Below are positions 22,966 to 32,200 of a stretch of 64,000 nucleotides of DNA, piece by piece. Location: IMG/VR virus record IMGVR_UViG_3300017971_000185, positions 421,683-485,682 of that record. One strand, written 5' to 3'. The position numbers were made by a program, and so were the translations under genes. The number at the start of each line of letters is the position of its first letter. Within the stretch, counting starts at the first letter, position 1. The notes beneath the pieces are model-generated. The model made no database searches. It was not told the DNA's origin and worked only from the letters and a program-made list of their open reading frames with translations. Origin of the DNA: a virus.

Positions 22966-25100
22966 CCCGGTCGAGCCTAGCGGAGATAGCCCGAACGGTC
23001 GGCTCCTTCTGGGACAACAACGCGGCTTCCGGGCAGACAGAGGTGGTGGATGTCATCACCTTCATCGAGGAGTGGGCAGGCCGCAGGCTTTTCCCAGCAC
23101 AAAGAGTCATCCTCAAGGCCCACTACGGGCTGGCTCTCGATGACAGCCCGGCTGGCTTTTCAGAGGAGCTACTGGCGTCTTACTCGACCGTGGATCTCCT
23201 GGCTCTGGCGCTGGAGGAAGATCCCAAGGTCAGTGGTCAGGCAGATCGAGCGCAACTCATTCGGACCATCATGCGCAAGACCGTCGTCATCTATGATGAC
23301 GATGCTCCTTGGCGCAAGACGCCAGCCTCAGCGAAGTGGCTGACTGAGCGCGAGTACCTGCACTATCTGTACGACAACCAGCGTGCGAACATTCGCGAGG
23401 TCATTCCCGGCGAAGAACGCCGGGAGATGATCCTGAGTGTCGGACGACGGTCAGGAAAGACTGAGTTGTCGGCCATCATTGCGGCTTACGAGACGTACAA
23501 GCTGCTGGCCAAGGGGGATCCGCAGCTTTTCTACGGGCTCCCAAACGGCGAGACGATTCAGCTTATCTCTGTTGCTACTGATCGTGATCAGGCGAGCATT
23601 CTCTACGGCAAGGTCAAGGCGATCTTCAACGACACGGACTACTTCGCGGCTCACCGGGCCAACTCGACCCAGACCTTTGCGAAGTTTCAGACGGCGAGGG
23701 ACATCCAAGACTTCGGTCGGTTTGATGGCAATGCTCAGCAGGCGAGCATCAACGTCACTTTCCGTTCGTGCATCGCGAAGGGGCTGCGTGGTCCCGGTAA
23801 CATCGTCGCCATCCTAGACGAGATCGCTCACTTCACAGATGCAGGGCAGTCGTCGGCAGAGGAGGTCTACAAGGCGATCTCTCCGTCGCTCTCGACGTTT
23901 ACTCCGAAGGATCCCGACAACCGAACCAAGGCGCTCACGGAAACATCCGATGGGCGCATGATTCTGATCTCATCTCCGCTTGGTCGGCAGGGCAAGTTTT
24001 TCGAGTTGTTCCAGATGGCGATGAAGGGCGGCTCTGGGTCGGCCAACATGCTGGCGATTCAGGCACCGACGTGGGAGATCAACCCGACCATTCCGCCGGG
24101 AGAGTACGAGAAAGAGTACGCCAAAGATCCTATCCAATTCATCACGGAGTTTGGCGGCGAATTCTCCAGCCGGACGCTGGGTTGGATCGAGGTCCGCAAG
24201 GATCTGCTCGAATGCGTGGACCCGACGCTTCGCCAGCGAACACGCGGGCTCCCTCGTGTTCCTCATTTCATGGGGATCGACTTCGCGTTGGCTCAAGACG
24301 GCACGGCCGTAGCCATCGGTCACATCGAAGGCCCCAAGGTCATCCTCGACTACATCGATGAGATCCGTGCCGGGACGCCAGGGCCCTACGAGAACCATGA
24401 GCGGCTCGACTACGAGGAAGTGGCTGACTGGATTCGGGACTTGTCGAAGAAGTTTCTGATCGAGGAGGGGATGTTCGATCAGTGGGCCGGGATCATCTTT
24501 GAGCAAGCTCTTGCGAAGCGCGGACTTGCCCAGATCAAGACGCAACACCTGACGGGTCCTCTGTCGAGCCAGATCTTCAAAAACTTCAAGGATCTGATGT
24601 ACGAGAGGCTTCCCGGCGGAGAGTCGCGGCTCGTTCTCTACGATGACATGCCCGATAAGGACAAGACGGGGATGAGCGAGGACGCGTACCGGGAGGCACT
24701 GGCGGCGCAGGACGAGATGGGGGAGGGCGACGATCCGAAGGAGGAAGAAGGGCCTATCTCGTATCTCCAAGAGTTGCTGGAGCTACAGGCCACGATCAAG
24801 TCCAAGTACATCGTGGAGGTCAAGGCTCCCAATCTCGTTGGTAAGCATGACGACCGCTCGGATGCTCTGGTGCGCATGGTGTGGCTGGCTTCGCAGAGAC
24901 TTGGAAACATCAAGTATATCTCAGGGCAGATAGCTCAGGGCGTTGGCCCCAATCGACACCGAATCTCAGAAGGTGCGGTTGTCAAGGCGCGAATGAGGGC
25001 GATGCAGAGTGGTAGCCATGAGCATCGGACTGTTCGCCAGCGCCAGGGTCACTATGTGCGTCCAGTGCTCGGGGTTCGCGGAGGAAGGCTAAAGGGGTGA
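22962..25100 (+). CDS. terL: large terminase subunit (packaging ATPase-nuclease)
   Basis: A 712-residue TerL. The ATPase domain has Walker A (SVGRRSGKT), Walker B (IVAILDEIAHF) and a coupling motif (MILISSPLG). The RNase H-like nuclease domain has FMGIDFALAQDGTAVAIGH with its first Asp and the late DDRSDALVRM acidic pair. TerL pumps DNA into the prohead and cuts it. The GTG at 22962 overlaps the preceding stop and avoids a poorly supported upstream extension from 22929. The C-terminal 60 residues are basic. Confidence 0.92.
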   Translation: MTRSSLAEIARTVGSFWDNNAASGQTEVVDVITFIEEWAGRRLFPAQRVILKAHYGLALDDSPAGFSEELLASYSTVDLLALALEEDPKVSGQADRAQLIRTIMRKTVVIYDDDAPWRKTPASAKWLTEREYLHYLYDNQRANIREVIPGEERREMILSVGRRSGKTELSAIIAAYETYKLLAKGDPQLFYGLPNGETIQLISVATDRDQASILYGKVKAIFNDTDYFAAHRANSTQTFAKFQTARDIQDFGRFDGNAQQASINVTFRSCIAKGLRGPGNIVAILDEIAHFTDAGQSSAEEVYKAISPSLSTFTPKDPDNRTKALTETSDGRMILISSPLGRQGKFFELFQMAMKGGSGSANMLAIQAPTWEINPTIPPGEYEKEYAKDPIQFITEFGGEFSSRTLGWIEVRKDLLECVDPTLRQRTRGLPRVPHFMGIDFALAQDGTAVAIGHIEGPKVILDYIDEIRAGTPGPYENHERLDYEEVADWIRDLSKKFLIEEGMFDQWAGIIFEQALAKRGLAQIKTQHLTGPLSSQIFKNFKDLMYERLPGGESRLVLYDDMPDKDKTGMSEDAYREALAAQDEMGEGDDPKEEEGPISYLQELLELQATIKSKYIVEVKAPNLVGKHDDRSDALVRMVWLASQRLGNIKYISGQIAQGVGPNRHRISEGAVVKARMRAMQSGSHEHRTVRQRQGHYVRPVLGVRGGRLKG

Positions 25101-25101
25101 C

Positions 25102-25380
25102 ATGGCAAAGATCCTTCAGCCTTCAGATCTCCTCCGGGCTGACCATCGGTTGATCAAGGATCTCATCCGTACCATGGGGAAGGCGGAGAAGGTCCAGCAC
25201 CTTCCCCAAGAGTACGAGTGGGTCTGTGGGTGCTTCTCTGGTCTGGGGGGTTCGTGGGAGGCAGCGGCGAAGGGGAGCGTTGCGCAGATTGATCTGCTCA
25301 AGAAGATCATCAAGAACGCGATCAAGACCAAACGAATCAGCCCTGCGCCAAAGTGGGGCGGGTACAGTGGGAAGGGATGA
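25102..25380 (+). CDS. small hypothetical protein
   Basis: A 92-residue basic protein between terminase and portal genes, starting one base after the terL stop and ending in an ATGA overlap. It contains helix-rich segments (LLKKIIKNAIKTKRI) and ends PKWGGYSGKG. No family recognised; it may assist packaging. Confidence 0.55.
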   Translation: MAKILQPSDLLRADHRLIKDLIRTMGKAEKVQHLPQEYEWVCGCFSGLGGSWEAAAKGSVAQIDLLKKIIKNAIKTKRISPAPKWGGYSGKG

Positions 25381-25790
25381 CGCTACTCTCCGCGCGCGAT
25401 CCCGCAGTCCGTGCCCTGCCCCCTCGGCAGCGCCAGGCATACCTGCGGTATCTAGATGAAGGGGACCAGGAACGGGCTGCCGCGGTGCTGGAGCGGTCTC
25501 CGACGTGGCGGGCCGCCAGGAGCCGCCAGGAGGCCCAGGAGGCCGAAAATACTGCCTTGTTGCAGCGGGGGACCGGTTCGCTGGAAGAGGCTGAGAGGGC
25601 TCTCAGGAGGGCTCTGAGGGCGTTTAGGAGCATTCGGATAGCCAAGCGCGGTCCAGAGCACCGGGAAATGAGGTTTTTGGTCGGGAACATAGGGGACGCG
25701 TTATCCGCAGTCAGGCGCGCAAAGCGTGGGTCGCTCGTTGACTACAGCGACCCGGATTTGGCTATCAGAGACAGAGACTTAGAAGGCTAA
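25377..25790 (+). CDS. hypothetical helical protein
   Basis: A 137-residue protein dominated by Arg, Ala and Glu (PRQRQAYLRYLDEGDQERAA), predicted to be a helical bundle. Its ATG overlaps the preceding stop. Unknown role between terminase and portal. Confidence 0.5.
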   Translation: MTLLSARDPAVRALPPRQRQAYLRYLDEGDQERAAAVLERSPTWRAARSRQEAQEAENTALLQRGTGSLEEAERALRRALRAFRSIRIAKRGPEHREMRFLVGNIGDALSAVRRAKRGSLVDYSDPDLAIRDRDLEG

Positions 25791-25792
25791 TT

Positions 25793-28700
25793 GTGGCGTC
25801 TCCAAGGAAACGCGTTCGCGCTCGGACATGCCTGCGGGTGACCCCCAAGCGACGGGTCATCGCGGGATCAGCGGATGTTCCGACCAACGGAGATGCTCAA
25901 CTCGTGGGCCGAGTACCCACGCGGACAGACCGGCGAGAGGAGCTATCGGTAGGTAAGCCGCAGCCTCTCATTCGTGGCTCGATGAGGTCGAAGATCGCTA
26001 CGTGTGGTGGGTCGGCTTTCAGCGGCTACGGAGGAGCCGGCGGCGTAGGAGGCATAGGTGTTTCTGGCGGCGGTTCGGGTGTTGGGTCGGCGGGATCATC
26101 CACGCTCGGAAGTGGTGGCAACTTCTATTCGCCCGAGCTATCCACCGATTTCCTTGAGCTACCGCAGAGCCTAGACGAGCAGCGAAACTACTTCCGGTTC
26201 TTCTACCGGGCTGATCCGTTTGTTGGTCAGGCCATCGATCTACACACGGAGCTACCGCTGTCCAAGATTCGTCTCGGTCGCCCCGAGGCCAAGAGCAAGG
26301 AGCTTGGCGATCAGTCATTGGACTTCATCAAACGTTGGTGCAAGAACATCGGGTTGTTGCATCGGCTGATCGAGATCGTTCACGAGTACAACCTCCTTGG
26401 TGAGGTCTTCATCTTCTTTGAGGACCGCAACCCGGAGATGCCCGAGGATATCCGTGTCGAGCGGAAGTATGTCTTGCCGGATGAGGAGGGTGCGGAGCTG
26501 ATCGAGCAAGCCGAGGAGCGCGACAACGCGGACGAGCGCGCTGCCGACTGGATGCAGGCAAACTACGAAGGATGGACGGCGATCCGCGTGCTTCCGCCGG
26601 AGCAGATTCATCTTGAGGGCTTTCCCTTTACGGATGAGAAACTCATCGAGCTAATCCCTGACTCCAAGACCAAGGCCATCATCGAGATGGCTGGCAACGG
26701 CGACGAACGAGCCAAAGAGATTGTGGAGTCGATGCCTGCGGATGTCGTGAGTGCGGTTACGGATGGCAAGAACATCCCGCTCAACACGAATCCGAAGGCA
26801 GGGTCGTTCTGCTACTACATGGCGAACAAGCGCAGCCAGTACGAGCCCCGCGGGCACTCTCGTCTGGAGCGCTGCATTCGCACGCTCGTCTATAAGGACA
26901 AGTGTCTGCTTCCGGGCTGCTTGGTTTGGGTGAGGAGAAAGGGTATCCCGCAGCAGGTCCGAGTAGAGACGATTCAAGACGGGGAATTCTTACTTACGCA
27001 CAAGGGGAGATTTCGCAAGGCTATAACCGGGTCTCGGGAAATTGAAGAAGATATTGTTGCTCTGGCGGTGGAGGGAATCCGGCGTCCGCTTTGTGTGACG
27101 AGGGATCATCGAGTGTTGGTTGTGGAGGATGGTGTTGAGCGATGGATCGAAGCAGGTGAGTTGAGGCCGGGGCAGCAGCTTTGCGAGCCTTCGATTGATA
27201 ACGGGGATAGGCGGAGGACGTTTGATCTTAGAAAGTGGTGGGGCAATCGTCATTTTGCGGTCCAACGAAGAAGTCTTTGCGGGGGGGAGACTTGTATTGT
27301 GGACCGTCACTTGAGTGTTTGTGAGGTAAGCGAAGAGGACAACACTCTATATGTAACATTTAGTTTTCCGCAGGATCATGTCAATCGTGTCGGGGCCGTA
27401 CAAGGAATGAGGAAATTGCTAGAATGGCTCAGAGATTTGGAGAGACCTACTCAGGTTTCTTACAAGGCTCTTTCTGAGGTTACTGGCATTTCTCCTGTTC
27501 GCTTAAGGAACTACGCGTTTACACTAAGAAAGCGTTTGGGTCTGCGGATGGATACAACTCCAGTAGGGGCAGGTCCGCGCAAGACTACGTGGCATCCCGC
27601 GCCCCCAGACGCCGAGGTTCCTGATGAGACTCAGTATCATACGTTGGCTTCGGGTCTTTGCGAAGTTCCTCTGACGGAAGACGTGTGTTATTTGCTTGGT
27701 GCTTTTTTGGGTGATGGGGCAATATGGCACAGCGATTGTAGATTTCTCAATACCTGCTATGTTGAGTGGTCGTTCGGCGGCGACGCCATTTCGTTAAAAG
27801 TACGAGATCGGATCGCCCGCATTGCAGGAGATTTGATCAGCGATGAGAATCTGCATTTTACCCCTGTAATGGGGGAATACGACACGGAGAGTGCGATTCA
27901 TTATGTTCGTGTTGAGGATGAATTGTTTGCACGATGGGTAGCCGAGGAGATGGGCGTTGACTGCTATACTAAGCGGTTGCCTTTTTGGGTGTTTGAGCTA
28001 GCAGATGAACAAATCAAGGCGTTGCTGTGTGGCCTACTTGATACGGACGGATCGTTGAAGGTTGGATTGCCTTCTAACGATAAAACTGTCGAGATCTCTG
28101 TTGAGTTGGCAAACGCTACATTAATTGATCAGTTACATCTCTTGTGCAATCGTGTGGGGCTTGTGTCGTATGTTGGGCAATGCACGAGGTCTGCAACTTC
28201 GATAACGCGCCGCTGGAAAACAAAATCCGGGATGCGGGAGAAGACATACACGTACCCGGAGGCAACATATTATTCGCTGAGAAGCACAGATTATTCTAGT
28301 GTTAGGGAGTGGAGTAGGGGTTCAGTTAAGGGAGAAGAAACAGAGTGGGTTGAGCGAAAGTATACTTGGCGTTCGCGGTTTGATCATAATAGGCTGACTC
28401 GAAGAATCACTGGAGTGGAGAGAATTCCATACACGGGTACGGTGTATTCGTTTGATGTAGAAGAAGATGAGTCGCATACAGGCGGTGGATTGCTTTTGCA
28501 TAACTGTCGGCAAGCCCAGACATCGATCGCATCGCGTCATATGACTCCAATTCGCCTGGTCTACGCTGAGAATATGAACCAAGCGCAGACCGAGGCCCTC
28601 CGAGATCAGATCGATCTGGCGCTGCAAGATCCCGACTACAGCATCGTCACCAACTTCCAGGTGACGTGGGAAGAGATGACACCGCAGGGTCGTCTCTTGG

Positions 28701-29260
28701 AGCTTTCGGGAGAGTACGAGCTAATCAACCGGGAGCTTTACGCGGGGCTCGGGGTCACGGAGTCGTTGCTGTCTGGCGAGTCGAGCTACAGTGGCGACCG
28801 CATCAATCTGGAGGTCATCAACGTCCGCTACATGCTCATGCGTGAGATCGTTCAAGATCTCATCGAGGAGTATTGCTTCAAGCCCATGTGCGCGAGGATG
28901 GGCTTCATCGAGACCGTCAATGGCAGGGATCAGGTCGTCTATCCGAAGCTGAGCTTTACTCGGCTTGCGCTTCGGGACAATCAGGACACCTACGACGCAC
29001 TCTACAACCTCTACTCGAAAGGCTCGATCCCGGTTTCGACCATTCTGGACCTTCTCAACATCGATCCAGAGTCGGCGGCGGAGGAGTTGGAGCGCGACTT
29101 CGCGACCTTCCAAGACGCGACGTTCAACGAGGTTCTCCGCGGTGCCTACTCCAGCGTGGGAACCAAGCTGGCTGACGATACCGACTTCACGGAGATGATC
29201 GCCAAGCGGCTTGGGCTCAAGTACGAGCCGAAGGAGGAAGGCGGCGGAGGACGGTTCTAG
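25793..29260 (+). CDS. portal protein interrupted by an intein
   Basis: A 1155-residue precursor. The exteins (370 + 251 residues) form a portal protein: a Gly-rich N-terminal arm, FRFFYRADPFVGQAIDLHTE, IVHEYNLLGEVFIFF, a stem/crown region, and the downstream LSGEYELINRELYAGLGVTE and GDRINLEVINVRYMLMREIV helices. The portal is the dodecameric DNA gate at the capsid vertex. A 534-residue intein lies between VYKDK and CRQAQ. The first 70 residues in this frame are Arg-rich and unconvincing. An alternative frame from the ATG at 25875 reads MFRPTEMLNSWAEYPRG and then stops, so a frameshift or a later true start is possible. Confidence 0.88.
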   Translation: MASPRKRVRARTCLRVTPKRRVIAGSADVPTNGDAQLVGRVPTRTDRREELSVGKPQPLIRGSMRSKIATCGGSAFSGYGGAGGVGGIGVSGGGSGVGSAGSSTLGSGGNFYSPELSTDFLELPQSLDEQRNYFRFFYRADPFVGQAIDLHTELPLSKIRLGRPEAKSKELGDQSLDFIKRWCKNIGLLHRLIEIVHEYNLLGEVFIFFEDRNPEMPEDIRVERKYVLPDEEGAELIEQAEERDNADERAADWMQANYEGWTAIRVLPPEQIHLEGFPFTDEKLIELIPDSKTKAIIEMAGNGDERAKEIVESMPADVVSAVTDGKNIPLNTNPKAGSFCYYMANKRSQYEPRGHSRLERCIRTLVYKDKCLLPGCLVWVRRKGIPQQVRVETIQDGEFLLTHKGRFRKAITGSREIEEDIVALAVEGIRRPLCVTRDHRVLVVEDGVERWIEAGELRPGQQLCEPSIDNGDRRRTFDLRKWWGNRHFAVQRRSLCGGETCIVDRHLSVCEVSEEDNTLYVTFSFPQDHVNRVGAVQGMRKLLEWLRDLERPTQVSYKALSEVTGISPVRLRNYAFTLRKRLGLRMDTTPVGAGPRKTTWHPAPPDAEVPDETQYHTLASGLCEVPLTEDVCYLLGAFLGDGAIWHSDCRFLNTCYVEWSFGGDAISLKVRDRIARIAGDLISDENLHFTPVMGEYDTESAIHYVRVEDELFARWVAEEMGVDCYTKRLPFWVFELADEQIKALLCGLLDTDGSLKVGLPSNDKTVEISVELANATLIDQLHLLCNRVGLVSYVGQCTRSATSITRRWKTKSGMREKTYTYPEATYYSLRSTDYSSVREWSRGSVKGEETEWVERKYTWRSRFDHNRLTRRITGVERIPYTGTVYSFDVEEDESHTGGGLLLHNCRQAQTSIASRHMTPIRLVYAENMNQAQTEALRDQIDLALQDPDYSIVTNFQVTWEEMTPQGRLLELSGEYELINRELYAGLGVTESLLSGESSYSGDRINLEVINVRYMLMREIVQDLIEEYCFKPMCARMGFIETVNGRDQVVYPKLSFTRLALRDNQDTYDALYNLYSKGSIPVSTILDLLNIDPESAAEELERDFATFQDATFNEVLRGAYSSVGTKLADDTDFTEMIAKRLGLKYEPKEEGGGGRF
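26903..28504 (+). mobile_element. LAGLIDADG intein in the portal gene
   Basis: A 534-residue intein. Block A starts CLLPGCLVWVRRKG, block B is LCVTRDHRVLVV, block F is TVYSFDVEEDESHTGG and block G is LLLHN followed by Cys. The central endonuclease has two dodecapeptide motifs, CYLLGAFLGDGAIW and ALLCGLLDTDGSLK. The DNA is clearly AT-richer than the extein, a sign of separate origin. All splicing residues are present, so removal is expected. Confidence 0.92.
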
Positions 29261-29274
29261 GCTGATAGATAGCC

Positions 29275-29279
29275 TATCT
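29275..29279 (+). promoter_or_regulatory. candidate CCTAT motif before giant ORF
   Basis: The 38-base gap after the portal gene contains gatagatagcctatctaag and an inverted repeat, gccctct/tcgagggc. The CCTAT core matches those at 11169 and 11864. It may be a promoter or processing site for the giant-ORF operon. Confidence 0.2.
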
Positions 29280-29298
29280 AAGCCCTCTATCGAGGGCT

Positions 29299-32200
29299 AT
29301 GTTCTCAGCCGCCAAAATCGCCAAACGTTACCTGCAACGGCAGGCGAATGGCAAGAAAACTGGCTACCGGGACAGCGTGGGATTGTTCATTCCGCTGCCC
29401 GCCGCTCTCGCCAGGCAGTTTCCGTCACTCGGCACTGAGGACCGTTCGCCACCGCACACCACTTTCCTGTTCGTAGGTGACGTTTCGGAGGACCGGGAAG
29501 CTGACTTTCTGAGGGTTTTGAGCGATGCGTTCCAGGGCGAGGGCTGGCCCAGGGTCAAGGCCACGCTGGGCGATCTCAACTACTTCCAGCACACCGACAA
29601 GGGGCGGATCGTTCCTCACGTGGCCGTGAAATTCGGTCAGCCGATGGCTGAGTTACGGGACCGGGTGAAGAATCGCTTGGAGGAAGCGGGTTTCGAGGTC
29701 AAGGACTCGTTTCCCGTCTACATGCCGCACGTCACGTTGGATTACACGCCTGGGTTTGACAAGCCGTACAAGGGGGACGTGCCGACCGGTACGTGGGAGT
29801 TTGATGAAATGGAAGTGTGGGGCTTGCCCAAGGTCCACAAAGTCAAGTTTGGGTCCGCACTCCAGAGCAAGCTGGGTGCTCAGAAAAGGAGTCCTCGGGA
29901 CATCCCCACGAAGGCGCAGCTTGACTTTGATGGCACGTTCTCCCACTGGCAGAAGTCAGCGTTTGTCGCGGAGTCGGGTTGGGATGCAGCGGACAACCAT
30001 CGATTTGTGCTCTGGCCGGACAACAGAGATGAGGAGACGTTTCTCAACGGGCCAGTGCGGTCGCTATTCGAGGACAGCGGGTACTTCACCGGGCGTGTCT
30101 GGAGCGACACACAGAAGGAACAAGGTCGTCCGCTCGGAGTCGAGGTCCATGGGGAAATTGCCAAACGTGTTGCCAGGCAGTACTTGGCTCGCGTTCAGCC
30201 ACTTGACCTACGGCAGATCGAGAAGTTTCGCAAGGACTTCTTGATGCTGATGAAGAACGCCAAGGTCGTGAAGGACTATAAACAGGCGTTGAAGTGGAAA
30301 GAGGCGGTCCAGACTTGGAGTGATCGGTTTGAGCTTTTCGTTCTTGATCGTCTTCGCAAGGCAATCAAAGACCTGAGATTTCAGAGGCGAATTACCCAAG
30401 GTGATGCAGACTATTGGGACAAGAAGATCGGGCACGAGGTCTGGGATTTGCATCTCGACTTTCGTGTTCCTCTAGAGCGCTACGAATTTGTGGTCAAGTA
30501 TGATCCGAGGGCGTCTAGAGAGGGGCTGTTTGCGCAGCTACAGCGCGAGCTTCCAAAGTGGGAAGGGCGTGTGCGTCGCTCAGCGCGCAAAGCATGGCGT
30601 GTGCTCAAGGACTTTGCGGAGTGGTACTCGCGAATCTCTGAAACACCGCTGGGCGTGGATATCCCTGAAGAGGAGCGGGTAAGCATTGAGGGTCTTCCGG
30701 TAACAATCAGAGGTTTTCCGACCGACTCCTCTGAGATGTACGCCGACTTTTTGGAACGATTTAAGGTAGGTCTGAAACGCTACAAACAGCGTGCCAGACA
30801 AGCGCTTCCGCTTCTGCTCCGCGGTCAGCTTCCGTTGGTTGTCGATTTCCGTGCGAGGCTCGATGAAGCGGGGGTCTACGAGCACGACCACATCTCCATC
30901 AATCCTACTTCGGCGGAGCGAAATCCAGGCGCGCTGGCTAAGACCATTGCGCATGAGATGGGGCACCACGTCTACAAGACGTACTTGAGCAAAACCGCTC
31001 AAGACTTCTGGTCTCGGGCGATTTCAGGAAACTACGGAACGCTTGATCTCAACGAAGTTGCTCGTAGGTACGGAGGCGACAAGTTTCTCTACGATAACGA
31101 ACGGATCAAGAAAGAGAACCCGTTACTTTATCTTCAGATCCAAGGGCTGTGGCACATGCCGGAGACCAAGCGCGTATTCGATTACGTCTTGGGCATGGAT
31201 GACTTGAAGAAGTACCTCGCAGAAGGCGGCACGGCCAAGTTTCGGGTCCACGGCAAGCCGATCACGGGATACGCCCACAAGAATAAGGAGGAAGCGTTTT
31301 GCGAGGCTCTGGGCATGCTCGTCGGTTACGGACCACGCACCGTACTGCCGGAGGTTCGGTTGTGGCTCAAGACGATTCTGCCCCAGATCAAGATCGCACG
31401 CCATTCCGTGAGCCAGTGCATGCACAAGGGCTGCAAGAAGGCTCCAGAGATCGAGTGTATCTGGGCTGAGGGCATCGGCCATGCGTGGTTTTGCAAGCCG
31501 CACTTCAAGGAGTGGTCCACCAAAGGGGACGGGAAGGGAGAGGTCTGTAGGCAATGGGAGATCGACGGAAAGGCGGGAGAGAAGAAGTGCGCTGGTGATG
31601 GAGAGTGTTTCTATCCAGGCCAGCGCGTGAAGATCGGCCCTTATACAGACGGATCTTGGAAGGATGGCGTTGTCTTGAAGTTGGAGCGATACGACATCCT
31701 CAATCCAGATGTTCTGGTGCGAGATGACGAAGGCATTGAGGACTGGGAGGACCAGGACAGCTTGGTTCCCTTGGAAGGACCAGACGCTAGGGCAGATCCC
31801 TCTTTGAAGACAGCCAAGCCAAGCGATAGCTGGCTGGCGCTGAATCCCGACGTGCTCTACCGGGCCGAAGAGGAGGATGAGGAAGTGACGGCGGAGGATC
31901 TCGTAGCCGAAGCCGCGCGGTTGTTGGGAGTTGCCAAAGCCGGACCCGTTGTGGATAGCACGGAGTGGAACGAGGACGTGGCGTCGTTCCTGAAGATCGC
32001 TCCGCCCGTAATGCGCGTGGCTTTCCAGTACAGGCTCAAGACGGCTGGATGGTGGGCGATTCAGCCGGGCAAGCCGGGCATCAACCCTCCGCCAGTCGAC
32101 AAGGGTGGCTTGATGAACGCCATCCCAGGCACGGACCCGAACGAAGGGGCGCTCTATGGCGGGGATCGTCCCGCGGACATCCTGGGTGACGCCATGCGGG

